This document shows, piece by piece, positions 1 through 6,125 of a stretch of 10,106 bases of DNA; position 1 is the first letter of the stretch, and each line of letters begins with the position of its first letter. The DNA comes from Chloroflexota bacterium (GTDB lineage Bacteria; Chloroflexota; Limnocylindria; Limnocylindrales; CSP1-4). The notes beneath the pieces are model-generated. The model saw nothing but the letters and a program-made list of their open reading frames with translations, had not been told where the DNA came from and searched no databases. The stretch spans positions 1 through 10,106 of the forward strand of contig JAJYDP010000133.1 of assembly GCA_021777365.1 (NCBI GenBank), written 5' to 3'. The translations under genes were made by a program, and so were the position numbers.

Positions 1-111
1 TGGGCGGCAGGGCAGCAGCTGCTCACCGACATGGAGCAGCTGGCGGCGATCTACGGCGCCAGCGTGCGCCCGCACGAGCCCGTGCGCCGATCCTCGACCA
101 CGGGGGCCTGA
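1..111 (+). CDS. 3' end of an unidentified gene (partial)
   Basis: Frame 1 is open from the window edge to a TGA at 109-111 and gives 36 residues, with a plausible amphipathic helix (GQQLLTDMEQLAAIYGASV) and a basic, Ser/Thr-rich tail. The start lies outside the window. I do not recognise the family, and nothing in the fragment shows a function. The last codons fall inside a degenerate 20-nt tandem repeat (92-160), so the true C-terminus may have been altered by repeat growth. It sits about 70 nt upstream of the imuA promoter and points the same way, but that promoter makes co-transcription unnecessary. It could also be a chance open frame. Confidence 0.4.
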   Translation, partial: WAAGQQLLTDMEQLAAIYGASVRPHEPVRRSSTTGA

Positions 112-160
112 CCTCGACCGCGGGAGCCAGACCTCGGCGGCGCGGCTGACCTCGGCGGCG
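92..160. repeat. Degenerate tandem repeat, about 20/20/18 nt
   Basis: Units starting CCTCGACC or CCTCGGCG begin at 92, 112, 132 and 150. The first two are 20 nt long, the third is 18 nt and the last is partial. GACCTCGGCGGCG occurs exactly at 130-142 and 148-160. The array spans the stop codon of the partial gene and ends about 24 nt before the imuA -35 element. Confidence 0.6.
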
Positions 161-183
161 AAGCCACCGGACCTCCAGTCCCA

Positions 184-212
184 TTGACATATAGAACAGC
201 CGTTCTATCATT
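184..212 (+). promoter_or_regulatory. imuA promoter, near-consensus and probably leaderless
   Basis: A perfect -35 hexamer TTGACA (184-189) is followed after 16 nt by TATCAT (206-211), a good -10. Transcription would start near 218, only a few bases before the imuA ATG at 222, so the mRNA is probably leaderless or nearly so. This agrees with the lack of a convincing Shine-Dalgarno sequence there. The LexA operator fills the spacer, so bound repressor would block RNA polymerase. Confidence 0.75.
191..208. promoter_or_regulatory. LexA operator (SOS box) of imuA
   Basis: The sequence is ATAGAACAGCCGTTCTAT. The two 7-nt arms are perfectly complementary around the 4-nt centre AGCC. It has the GAAC-N4-GTTC core of LexA operators in Gram-positive-type bacteria. 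It lies between the -35 and -10 hexamers and recurs, with a different centre, in front of dnaE2. That pairing is strong evidence for shared SOS control. Confidence 0.9.
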
Positions 213-221
213 GGTCGGGCG

Positions 222-1526
222 ATGAACCGCCCGATCGAACCCCTGGCCGCAGCGCTCGCGCGTCTCGAGGCGCGCTGGGGCAGCGCGGCGATCCGGCTCG
301 GTGATGGCCGGCCCGCTCTGCTGCCGGTCGAGGGTGCCCTCGCGCCGGCTCCGCTCGTGATCGCCGACGCGCCCCCGGATCCTCTCGCTCCCGCCGACGA
401 CCGGATCGTGCCCACGGGCTTCCCTGCGCTCGATGCCATCCTGGGCCCCGGCGGGCTCGTGCGGAGAGCCCAGGTGACACTCAGCGGGGATGCGTCGAGC
501 GGCAAGACCACGCTGGCCCTGCGGCTCGTCGCGGAGGCGCAGGCGTGCGGCGCGATCGCCGCCTGGCTGGACCTCGCCCATGCCTTCGACCCGCTCGAGG
601 CGGTGGCCCGCGGCGTGGACCTGGCCTGGCTGCTGGTGCTCCGGGCGCCCGAGGCGACCGAAGGCCTGCGGCTGGCCGGAGCCCTGCTGGGCGGGCGCAC
701 GGTCGAGCTGCTGGTGGCCGATCTGCCCGAGCGGATGCCGCTGGACCGGGATGCGCTGCTCCGGCAGCTGGCGGCACGCGCCCGGCAGGCCGGCGCCAGC
801 CTGGTGGTGATCGAGCCGGCGGATCTCGCGCCGGCCCTGCGGGGAGCGCTCTCCGAAGTGGCGGGCGTGGGGCTGGACCTCGAGCGTCGGGCGTGGATCC
901 GGTCCGGACGGGACGTGGTCGGCCAGTGGACGCAGGTGACCGTCGTGAAGAACAGGTTCGGGCCGCCGGGCCGCCGGGTGGACCTGGAGATCCGGTATGC
1001 GGACGAGGGAGACCGGGATCGCGACGTCCACCGGTCGCTGGACGCGGAGATGGCCCCCGGAGTCCAGTCCACGACGCCGGGCCGACCCGCGCATGCCGGG
1101 TGGACGATCGATGCCGGGCGACCGGCGCATGCGGGATGGCCGGTGGTGCCGCTGCCCGCGCATCCGCCGGCGCCCCGGGTTCTGCGGGCCCGGAGGGTTC
1201 CGTCGGTCCCTCGGGTGCCGCCGGACCCGCGCGGATGCCGTCCGCCGGTCCGCCTCCGGGGATCCCCGGCCGCGCCGCCTCCGGGGATCCCCGCCGTTTC
1301 GTCATCGGAGAGCACCATCGTCGGTTCGACCCATGCGATTGCTCCATCTCGGCTGGCCCCATCTGCCGCTCCGGCTCGAGCGGATGTCCCGCCCGCTTCC
1401 CGACCAGGTGGTCCTGGGCGGCCATCCGTGGGATCCCGGTCGGGTGCTGGACTGCAGCCCCTCGGCGCGCCGCCAGGGCGTGCGGCGGGGGATGAGCCTC
1501 GCGGCTGCACACGCGCTCGCGCCTGA
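222..1526 (+). CDS. imuA: ImuA, RecA-like SOS mutagenesis protein, with long repeat-containing tail
   Basis: A 434-residue frame from ATG 222. Residues ~1-264 match the RecA/SulA-like ImuA family: the VPTGFPALDAILGPGG segment (63-78), Walker A GDASSGKT (89-96), a Walker-B-like LVVIEP (194-199), and the closing VVKNRFGPPGRRVDLEIRY (241-259). ImuA proteins support ImuB and DnaE2 in damage-induced mutagenesis and have no polymerase activity. Family members usually end near here. This frame continues ~170 residues through Pro/Ala/Arg-rich sequence holding two GRPAHAGW units, and its last 194 nt overlap imuB in another frame. A 25-nt repeat at 1250-1293 breaks frame, so the distal tail is probably not under coding selection. 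It may still be translated, since no earlier stop exists. Confidence is high for the domain and low for the C-terminus. Confidence 0.9.
   Translation: MNRPIEPLAAALARLEARWGSAAIRLGDGRPALLPVEGALAPAPLVIADAPPDPLAPADDRIVPTGFPALDAILGPGGLVRRAQVTLSGDASSGKTTLALRLVAEAQACGAIAAWLDLAHAFDPLEAVARGVDLAWLLVLRAPEATEGLRLAGALLGGRTVELLVADLPERMPLDRDALLRQLAARARQAGASLVVIEPADLAPALRGALSEVAGVGLDLERRAWIRSGRDVVGQWTQVTVVKNRFGPPGRRVDLEIRYADEGDRDRDVHRSLDAEMAPGVQSTTPGRPAHAGWTIDAGRPAHAGWPVVPLPAHPPAPRVLRARRVPSVPRVPPDPRGCRPPVRLRGSPAAPPPGIPAVSSSESTIVGSTHAIAPSRLAPSAAPARADVPPASRPGGPGRPSVGSRSGAGLQPLGAPPGRAAGDEPRGCTRARA
1080..1139 (+). repeat. In-frame 36-nt-period repeat in the imuA tail
   Basis: Two imperfect 24-nt copies (1080-1103 and 1116-1139), 36 nt apart, both encode GRPAHAGW. 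The nucleotide differences are mostly synonymous in the imuA frame. The 36-nt period matches repeats in imuB and dnaE2. Confidence 0.8.
1250..1293. repeat. 25-nt-period repeat with a BamHI-like palindrome
   Basis: CCGCCTCCGGGGATCCCCG occurs exactly at 1250-1268 and 1275-1293. Each copy carries the palindrome CGGGGATCCCCG. The 25-nt period is not divisible by three, so the copies encode different peptides in the imuA frame. It lies just upstream of the imuB start. Confidence 0.85.
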
Positions 1527-2757
1527 CGCCGAGTTCCTCGTCCCGGATCCGGACCGGTACCAGGCGGTCGCCGAGGCGGCCCTGGACGCCCTGTCCGCGT
1601 TTGCCCCGTACGTCGAGGGCGAGGCGGATCCCGCGGGCGACGGGTTCGGCGGCGCGTTCCTGGGGATCGACGGGCTGGAGCGCCTGTGGGGCGAGGAACC
1701 GGTCCTGCTCGGGCGGATCGCGGCGGCGCTCGCTCCCCACGTCCCCGGGCCCCTCCGCGCGGGGATCGCCGGAACGCGGTTCGGATCGATCGTCGCGGCG
1801 GTCGTTGCGCGGGAGCGACTGCCCGGGACGGAGGTCACGTGGCACTCCGTGCCGGGAGGCGGCGCCGGGGCGGAGGCCGTCTTCCTCGCGCCGCTGCCGG
1901 TGACGCTCCTCCCCGCCACGGCCGGGATGCAGGAGCGTCTCCGGGTGCTGGGCGTGCGGCAGATCGGGGCATTCGCTGCGCTTCCCAGGGCGGCGGTGCT
2001 CGCGCGGTTCGGCGCCGAGGGCGGCTTCCTCCACGACCTGGCGAACGGCCGGGACGGGCGGAGGATCGTGCCCCGGAAACCGCCCGAGCGGCTGCGGGCC
2101 GAGGCCGAGCTGGACCCGCCGGTCGAGTCGCTGGAGCCGCTCCGCTTCGTGCTCCACCGGCTGGCCGAGGCGCTGTGCGGGCAGCTGGCCGCGCGCGGTG
2201 CCGGTGCGACCCGCGCCCGTCTCGAGATGGTCCCCGGGCATGCCGCAGGCCACGCCGGTTCCCGCCCCCGTGTCGCGACGTCGGCCCGCGCCGGTTCCCG
2301 GCCGCGTGCCACAACATCGGCCCATGCTGGTTCCGCGGCGCGCGCCGTCGCCGCATCCGCCACCACGTACCTCGTCGAGCAGCCGCTGCCCGGGCCCACG
2401 GCGATGCCCGGGGCGATCGAGCGACTCCTCCTGTCACGTCTCGAGGCGGACCCTCCGGGTGATCCCGTGGAGCGCCTCTCCCTCGAGCTGGACGGCGTGA
2501 TCCCCGATCCGGGGCGTCAGCTCGGGCTCTTCGCGCCCCAGGCCGCCCGCGCCGGCCACCTCGAGTGGCAGCTCGCCGATCTCGTGATCCGGTTCGGCGA
2601 GGGGCGCGTCCTGCGTGCGTTCCTGCGCGATCCCGAGGCGAGGCTGCCCGAGGCGCGGATCGGCTGGTCGGAGGCGTCGGCCACCGGTTCTCTGCCCGGG
2701 ACGCCCGGCGGCCCGCTGGCGACGTCACGCCCGTCACCGCCGGAGGCGCGCCCGTGA
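1333..2757 (+). CDS. imuB: ImuB, Y-family-like mutasome protein
   Basis: 474 residues from ATG 1333, chosen because MRLLHLGWPHLPLRLER is the typical ImuB N-terminus. No Shine-Dalgarno is well spaced, and the overlapping imuA frame may couple translation. ImuB resembles DinB/Pol IV but lacks polymerase active-site acids. Here the first-motif Asp is replaced (LHLGWPHLP) and the palm motif reads FLGIDGLERLWG (109-120), without the adjacent Asp-Glu of active Y-family enzymes. A HhH-like segment (MQERLRVLGVRQIGAFAALP) and a little-finger-like region follow. QLGLF at 396-400 is a good beta-clamp-binding pentapeptide. In the family ImuB bridges ImuA, DnaE2 and the clamp. A 36-nt tandem repeat adds about 36 residues (307-342) ahead of TTYLVEQPLPGPT. 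The tail (~450-474) is Pro/Ser-rich. Confidence 0.93.
   Translation: MRLLHLGWPHLPLRLERMSRPLPDQVVLGGHPWDPGRVLDCSPSARRQGVRRGMSLAAAHALAPDAEFLVPDPDRYQAVAEAALDALSAFAPYVEGEADPAGDGFGGAFLGIDGLERLWGEEPVLLGRIAAALAPHVPGPLRAGIAGTRFGSIVAAVVARERLPGTEVTWHSVPGGGAGAEAVFLAPLPVTLLPATAGMQERLRVLGVRQIGAFAALPRAAVLARFGAEGGFLHDLANGRDGRRIVPRKPPERLRAEAELDPPVESLEPLRFVLHRLAEALCGQLAARGAGATRARLEMVPGHAAGHAGSRPRVATSARAGSRPRATTSAHAGSAARAVAASATTYLVEQPLPGPTAMPGAIERLLLSRLEADPPGDPVERLSLELDGVIPDPGRQLGLFAPQAARAGHLEWQLADLVIRFGEGRVLRAFLRDPEARLPEARIGWSEASATGSLPGTPGGPLATSRPSPPEARP
2251..2358 (+). repeat. Three 36-nt tandem units inside imuB
   Basis: Units at 2251-2286, 2287-2322 and 2323-2358 encode HAGSRPRVATSA, RAGSRPRATTSA and a more diverged HAGSAARAVAAS. 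The array is in frame and flanked by conserved ImuB sequence (LEMVPG before, TTYLVEQPLPGPT after), so it looks like an expansion in a surface loop. Confidence 0.85.
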
Positions 2758-3002
2758 CCCGCCTGTTCGAGGAGCATCCGTCGATCGACGTCGAGCTCGA
2801 CGAGCGGGGGCAGGTGACCGCGTTCACCTGGAACGGCCGGCGGGAGCCGGTCGAGATCTGCAACCGCTGGCGGGTGGAGGAGGCGTGGTGGCGGAGGCCC
2901 ATCCGCCGCGACTACTACAAGGTGGTCGGCCGTCGGCTGCTCGCGCTCGTCTACCGGGACGGCGTCGACGGCAGCTGGCACCTGGAGCGCCTGTACGACT
3001 GA
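2754..3002 (+). CDS. DUF6504-type small protein coupled to imuB
   Basis: 82 residues. The start is GTG 2754, which overlaps the imuB stop as GTGA, with GGAGG at 2742-2746 seven bases upstream. This is a clear translational coupling signal. The protein is compact, acidic at the N-terminus and rich in aromatics: FTWNGRR (24-30), EEAWWRRPIRRDYYKVVG (42-59) and a closing SWHLERLYD (74-82). I recognise this as resembling the DUF6504 family of short actinobacterial and related proteins, from memory and not a search. The biochemical function is unknown. No membrane segment or signal peptide is seen. As last gene of the LexA-controlled operon, just before a hairpin, it should be damage-induced with imuA and imuB. 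A role with the mutasome is inferred from position only. Confidence 0.82.
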   Translation: MTRLFEEHPSIDVELDERGQVTAFTWNGRREPVEICNRWRVEEAWWRRPIRRDYYKVVGRRLLALVYRDGVDGSWHLERLYD

Positions 3003-3028
3003 CGGCCACGAACGACCGGCGGAGACGA

Positions 3029-3058
3029 CTCGACCCCGGCCGTCGGACCGGGGTCGAG
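3029..3058 (+). terminator. Hairpin ending the imuAB operon
   Basis: CTCGACCCCGG (3029-3039) pairs perfectly with CCGGGGTCGAG (3048-3058): an 11-bp GC-rich stem with an 8-nt loop, starting 27 nt after the last stop. There is no T-run, so it is an I-shaped terminator candidate of the kind common in high-GC genomes, or simply mRNA 3'-end protection. Confidence 0.65.
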
Positions 3059-3366
3059 ATCGAGCGCCGTTTAGGAGCCGGGGAGGAGGAGAACCCGGAC
3101 CGACCACGGCCGCACCAGTGGGGAGATGGTGGTACACAGATGACGAAGCGGCCCCCACCGGTGTGACGCCGGGCGCACGAAATGCGCCGGAAATCGACAC
3201 GCCCCGGCGACGATCCGTCATGAAGCCGCGAGGAGGATCGGCGCGCTCGCCGCGATGGCCGCCATCAGGCGTCGGGCCCACGACCAGGTCGTCGATCGCC
3301 GGCGCGGCGTCGGGACGCCGGTCAGGCGGACGGTCGGGCGGCCCGCGGCCCGGCGTCGGGCGCCGG
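3059..3366. other. Intergenic stretch between convergent units
   Basis: No frame here has family-like sequence. It holds the region downstream of the imuAB hairpin and of the minus-strand lipoprotein gene, including a 17-nt direct repeat (3317-3333, second copy reaching into the lipoprotein gene). A minus-strand peptide ending MAAIAASAPILLAAS can be read near 3218-3262 but has no supported start. Confidence 0.5.
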
Positions 3367-3378
3367 TCAGGCGGACGG
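3317..3378. repeat. 17-nt direct repeat spanning the lipoprotein stop codon
   Basis: GCCGGTCAGGCGGACGG occurs exactly at 3317-3333 and 3362-3378, 45 nt apart. The right copy contains the minus-strand stop codon (3367-3369) of the lipoprotein gene and its last codons. The left copy lies downstream of the gene, as if the 3' end had been duplicated. Confidence 0.8.
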
Positions 3379-3888
3379 GCAGGCCGCCCCCACCAGCACG
3401 AAGATGAAGGTCAACGCGCCCATGGGCCGATACGTGAGCTGTGCGCGACAGCCCGACGCGAGGCTGCCACCGTCGAACTCGGCGACCACGGAGCCGTCCT
3501 CTGCCGGGTTGCTGATGCTCGTCTGCTTGTAGCCGAGCGGTGCCAGCGCGGTCGTGTACCAGCCGCTGACCGTGGACACCGATGCGCTCGTGGAGATCGA
3601 CTGCGTGACGGGATCGCTGGTCGCCCCGTTCGCGTCCGCCGCGCCGGGATAGCGGGGGAAGGACGCCGGGACCCGGTCCAGGATCGGACCCCACGACGTG
3701 GCGGCCGTCGGTGCCGGCGACGCCACCGCCGACGTGGTGGGCGAGGCCGGCGCTGACACGGCAGCCGACGCCGGAGGTGACGCCACGCTGACCGCCGGGG
3801 GACTGCCGGGGGGTGTCGCCGCGCCGCCGGCGGTGCACGCCCCGAGGATCAGGACGAGCGCCGCGCACGCGGCGAGGCGCACGCGCAT
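3367..3888 (-). CDS. Secreted lipoprotein of unknown function
   Basis: 173 residues. The start ATG (3886-3888) overlaps the stop of the upstream 35-aa gene as TGATG. The N-terminus is a lipoprotein signal peptide: two arginines, a hydrophobic stretch (5-17) and lipobox LGAC with the lipidated Cys at 18. Residues 19-65 form a Pro/Ala/Ser/Thr/Val linker typical of surface tethers. Residues 66-173 look globular (FPRYPGAADANG, then WYTTALAPLGYKQTSI). This resembles small extracytoplasmic modules with a PGA motif and a 'WY..L...GY' helix, but I cannot name a family. Cys147 and Cys170 could form a disulfide. It should sit on the outer face of the membrane. The location is well supported; the function is unknown. 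Confidence 0.78.
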   Translation of the reverse strand: MRVRLAACAALVLILGACTAGGAATPPGSPPAVSVASPPASAAVSAPASPTTSAVASPAPTAATSWGPILDRVPASFPRYPGAADANGATSDPVTQSISTSASVSTVSGWYTTALAPLGYKQTSISNPAEDGSVVAEFDGGSLASGCRAQLTYRPMGALTFIFVLVGAACPSA

Positions 3889-3995
3889 CAGGGGTGTCCC
3901 GGGGGCAGAGCAGCCGCCACGAAGACGACCAGCAGCACGACGAGGACCAGGACGAAGATGCCGATGCCGACGAAGTCACGGGTGGTCGGTCGCAT
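3888..3995 (-). CDS. 35-aa single-span membrane peptide
   Basis: MRPTTRDF is followed by a membrane segment of about 22 residues (VGIGIFVLVLVVLLVVFVAAAL, residues 9-30) and a short PPGHP tail. Its TGA (3888-3890) overlaps the lipoprotein ATG as TGATG, so the two genes form a coupled operon. No Shine-Dalgarno precedes the ATG. Instead TATCCT (complement of 4002-4007) ends six bases upstream, the spacing expected of a -10 element for a leaderless transcript. The basic N-terminus predicts a cytoplasmic start. The function is unknown. It could be a genuine small protein or a leader that loads ribosomes onto the lipoprotein gene. The overlap and clean hydrophobicity support reality; the small size limits certainty. 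Confidence 0.62.
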   Translation of the reverse strand: MRPTTRDFVGIGIFVLVLVVLLVVFVAAALPPGHP

Positions 3996-4124
3996 GGCCG
4001 GAGGATACCTCTCGGCGCGCGAGGCGAGGCGTCGCGCCCACACGGGGCATCGCGCATACAATCGCGCCCGCGACCCCGGGACGCCGCGCCCGCAGCCCCG
4101 GGAACCCGTGGAGGCACCGACCGG
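3996..4124. promoter_or_regulatory. Divergent promoter region
   Basis: This 129-nt gap separates the minus-strand lipoprotein pair from the plus-strand ABC exporter genes, so it must hold promoters for both. TATCCT on the minus strand (complement of 4002-4007) and TACAAT on the plus strand (4057-4062) are the best -10 candidates. I see no convincing -35 hexamer for either. No GAAC-N4-GTTC box is present, so these genes are not visibly SOS-controlled. Confidence 0.35.
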
Positions 4125-5057
4125 TTGACTGAGTGCGCGATCCGGACCGCCGACCTGACCCGCGACTTCGGCTCGCTGCGCGCCGTGGACGCGCTCTCCC
4201 TCGAGGTTCCCGCCGGGGCGATCTTCGGGTTCCTCGGCCCCAACGGGTCCGGCAAGACGACCACCATCCGGCTCCTCCTGGGCCTCCTCGAGCCGACCCG
4301 CGGCGACGCGACCGTGCTCGGGCTGGATGCCCGTTCCGAGGCGGCCGCGATCCGGGAACGCTGCGGAGCCCTGCTCGAGCACGCCGGGCTCTACGAGCGG
4401 ATGTCCGCACAGGACAACCTGGAGTTCTACGCCCGGGTCTGGCACCTGCCCCCGGGCGAGCGGCGCGCCCGTGTCCGCGAGCTGCTCACGGGGCTGGGCC
4501 TGTGGGATCGGCGGCACGAGATCGTGGGCGCCTGGAGCCGTGGCATGAAGCAGAAGCTCGCGGTCGCGCGCACGCTCCTGCATCGTCCGGCGCTCGTCTT
4601 CCTGGACGAGCCGACGGCCGGCCTCGACCCGGTCGCGGCGGCGGCCCTGCGCGACGACCTGACCGCCCTCGCGCGGCGCGAGGGCGTCACCGTCTTCCTC
4701 ACCACGCACAACCTGGCGGAGGCGGAGAAGCTCTGCGACCAGGTCGGCGTGATCCGCTCCGGTCGCCTGCTCGCGGTGGGGCGTCCCGAGGACGTCCGGG
4801 CTCGGGCGCGTCGCGACCGGATGGAGGTCACGGGGCGCGGGCTCGACGCGCGGATCGTCGACCTGGTGAAGGCGCAGCCTCCGGTGGAGTCGGCCACGCT
4901 GGCCGACGGTCGCCTGGAGCTCCGCGTCCGCGACGGCGAGGACACGTCGCCCCTGGTCGCGCTGCTCGTCCGCGAGGGCGTGGCCATCGACGAGGTACGC
5001 AAGGGTGGGGCGGACCTCGAGGAGGCGTTCATGGCGCTCGTCGGAACCGAGCCGTGA
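4125..5057 (+). CDS. ABC exporter ATPase subunit
   Basis: 310 residues from TTG 4125. No ATG or GTG fits in frame nearby, GGAGG (4110-4114) lies 10 bases upstream, and AIRTADLTRDFG is the normal first strand of this family. Motifs in order: Walker A GPNGSGKT (38-45), a Q-loop region reading LLEHAGLYERMS where the usual Gln is not evident, signature WSRGMKQ (137-143), Walker B LVFLDEP (157-163), D-loop AGLD (165-168) and switch His195 (TTHN). The C-terminal ~90 residues, ending DLEEAFMALVG, match the accessory domain of DrrA/CcmA-type ATPases that power drug or lipid exporters. It hydrolyses ATP at the inner membrane face, paired with the overlapping permease gene (GTGA). The substrate cannot be told. 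Confidence 0.95.
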   Translation: MTECAIRTADLTRDFGSLRAVDALSLEVPAGAIFGFLGPNGSGKTTTIRLLLGLLEPTRGDATVLGLDARSEAAAIRERCGALLEHAGLYERMSAQDNLEFYARVWHLPPGERRARVRELLTGLGLWDRRHEIVGAWSRGMKQKLAVARTLLHRPALVFLDEPTAGLDPVAAAALRDDLTALARREGVTVFLTTHNLAEAEKLCDQVGVIRSGRLLAVGRPEDVRARARRDRMEVTGRGLDARIVDLVKAQPPVESATLADGRLELRVRDGEDTSPLVALLVREGVAIDEVRKGGADLEEAFMALVGTEP

Positions 5058-5920
5058 CCCCGGGCGAGACCGACCGGGGCGTGCGTGGGCCGGACCTGGG
5101 CGACCGGGGTCCCGACGACCCGCGGCGGGGTCCCGACGACCCCCGGCGCGACCCGGGCGCGTCGGACGGTGGTCTCCGCGGCCTGGCGGACGACGTGCTG
5201 ACGATCGCCTGGAAGGACCTCCGCGAGATGCTCCTGCAGTCGGGCACGCTGCGCCGCTCGCTGCGCGGGCTGCTCTTCTCCTTCCTGGTCTTCGGCGTCT
5301 TCCTGCCGCTGCAGATCGGCCCGGACCTGGTCCGCCAGCCGGCCGCCGTGCTGCCGTTCGCGTGGGTCCCGTTGCTCCTCGCGAGCGGCATGGTTGCCGA
5401 CGGGATCGCGGGTGAACGGGAGCGGCACACCCTGGAGACCCTCCTCGCGAGCCGGCTCTCGGACCGCGCGATCCTGCTCGGCAAGGTGGTGGCCGCCATC
5501 GCCTACGGCTGGGGCTTCATGGTCGTCAGCGCGCTCGTCGGCCTCGTCACGGTGAACCTCGCCAACGCTGGTGGCGGCATCCTGCTCTACCAGCCGGAGG
5601 CCGTGCTGCTGCTCGGCGGATTCGGGCTGCTCGGCGCGGGCCTCGTCGCATGCGGCGGGGCGCTCGTGGCGCTGCGGGCGCCGACGGTCCGCCAGGCGGC
5701 ACAGAACATGAACCTGGCGATCTTCGCGGTCGTGCTCGTGCCGGTGCTGCTGCTGCAGGCGCTGCCGGTCGACACGCGGCGCCAGGTGATGACCACGCTG
5801 AACGGGCTCGACTGGGGGACGATCGTGGTTGGGGCCGCCGTTCTGCTGGTGGTGGTCGACCTGCTCCTGCTGGCGGCTGCGATGGCGCGGTTCCAGCGGG
5901 CACGCCTGATCCTCGACTGA
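5054..5920 (+). CDS. ABC-2 type permease subunit
   Basis: 288 residues from GTG 5054, which overlaps the ATPase stop as GTGA, so the pair is translationally coupled. Residues 1-44 are hydrophilic, Asp/Arg/Pro/Gly-rich and contain a duplicated seven-residue unit. This tail looks like a repeat-derived cytoplasmic extension. The conserved part starts at TIAWKDLREML (50-60). I see about six membrane segments (near 72-90, 98-117, 140-167, 184-208, 220-238 and 256-276). GERERHTLETLLASRLSDRAILLGK (120-144, charged end after the second span) is the hallmark of ABC-2 exporters related to Nat and Drr systems. It would form the transmembrane channel, probably as a homodimer. The substrate is unknown. 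A downstream internal start nearer residue 46 is possible but lacks a clear ribosome site. Confidence 0.93.
   Translation: MTPGETDRGVRGPDLGDRGPDDPRRGPDDPRRDPGASDGGLRGLADDVLTIAWKDLREMLLQSGTLRRSLRGLLFSFLVFGVFLPLQIGPDLVRQPAAVLPFAWVPLLLASGMVADGIAGERERHTLETLLASRLSDRAILLGKVVAAIAYGWGFMVVSALVGLVTVNLANAGGGILLYQPEAVLLLGGFGLLGAGLVACGGALVALRAPTVRQAAQNMNLAIFAVVLVPVLLLQALPVDTRRQVMTTLNGLDWGTIVVGAAVLLVVVDLLLLAAAMARFQRARLILD
5106..5147 (+). repeat. 21-nt tandem duplication in the permease N-terminus
   Basis: Two 21-nt units (5106-5126 and 5127-5147) begin with GGGGTCCCGACGACCC and differ at one position. They encode two RGPDDPR units in frame. Confidence 0.85.
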
Positions 5921-5928
5921 CCAACCGG

Positions 5929-6013
5929 GCGGTCCCTCGCGACCGGCCATCCCTCGCGGCCGAGGGTTGTCTCACGGCCGAGCGGTCTCTCGCGCCGGTC
6001 GTCCCTCGCGCGA
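5929..6013. repeat. Degenerate tandem repeat after the ABC operon
   Basis: About five units of 14-18 nt resemble CGGTCGTCCCTCGCGCG, with variants CGGTCCCTCGCGAC, CGGCCATCCCTCGCGGC and CGAGCGGTCTCTCGCGC. The period is irregular. The array starts right after the permease stop; the rest of the gap to 6125 shows nothing gene-like. Confidence 0.55.
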
Positions 6014-6125
6014 CCTGCCGCACGCCCATTGCCAGGCGACGCCGGCGGGCGCACGCTTGCACCGGTCGTCCCGACGCCGCAGCGGCACGGGTGCCGGCGG
6101 CGGGGATCGGCCGGGAGGCCATCGG

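Noticed and set aside
945..960. Possible third SOS box (GAACAGGTTC) inside imuA
   Set aside because: The half-sites are separated by two bases instead of four, and it lies inside the conserved VKNRFG coding motif.
997..1332. N-terminal extension of imuB
   Set aside because: The frame is open upstream, but the typical ImuB N-terminus begins at ATG 1333 and the extension is low-complexity sequence.
481..2325. Long minus-strand open frame (614 codons) opposite imuA/imuB
   Set aside because: It mirrors the G/C third-position bias of the real plus-strand genes. Its translation is Arg/Pro/Gly-rich without any recognisable motif.
1333..2757. Active DinB/Pol IV polymerase
   Set aside because: The N-terminal catalytic Asp and the palm Asp-Glu pair of Y-family enzymes are missing. 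This, with the neighbouring imuA, points to ImuB.
4427..5950. Long minus-strand open frame (507 codons) opposite the ABC exporter genes
   Set aside because: The plus strand here encodes clear Walker motifs and membrane spans. The antisense product is low-complexity shadow sequence.
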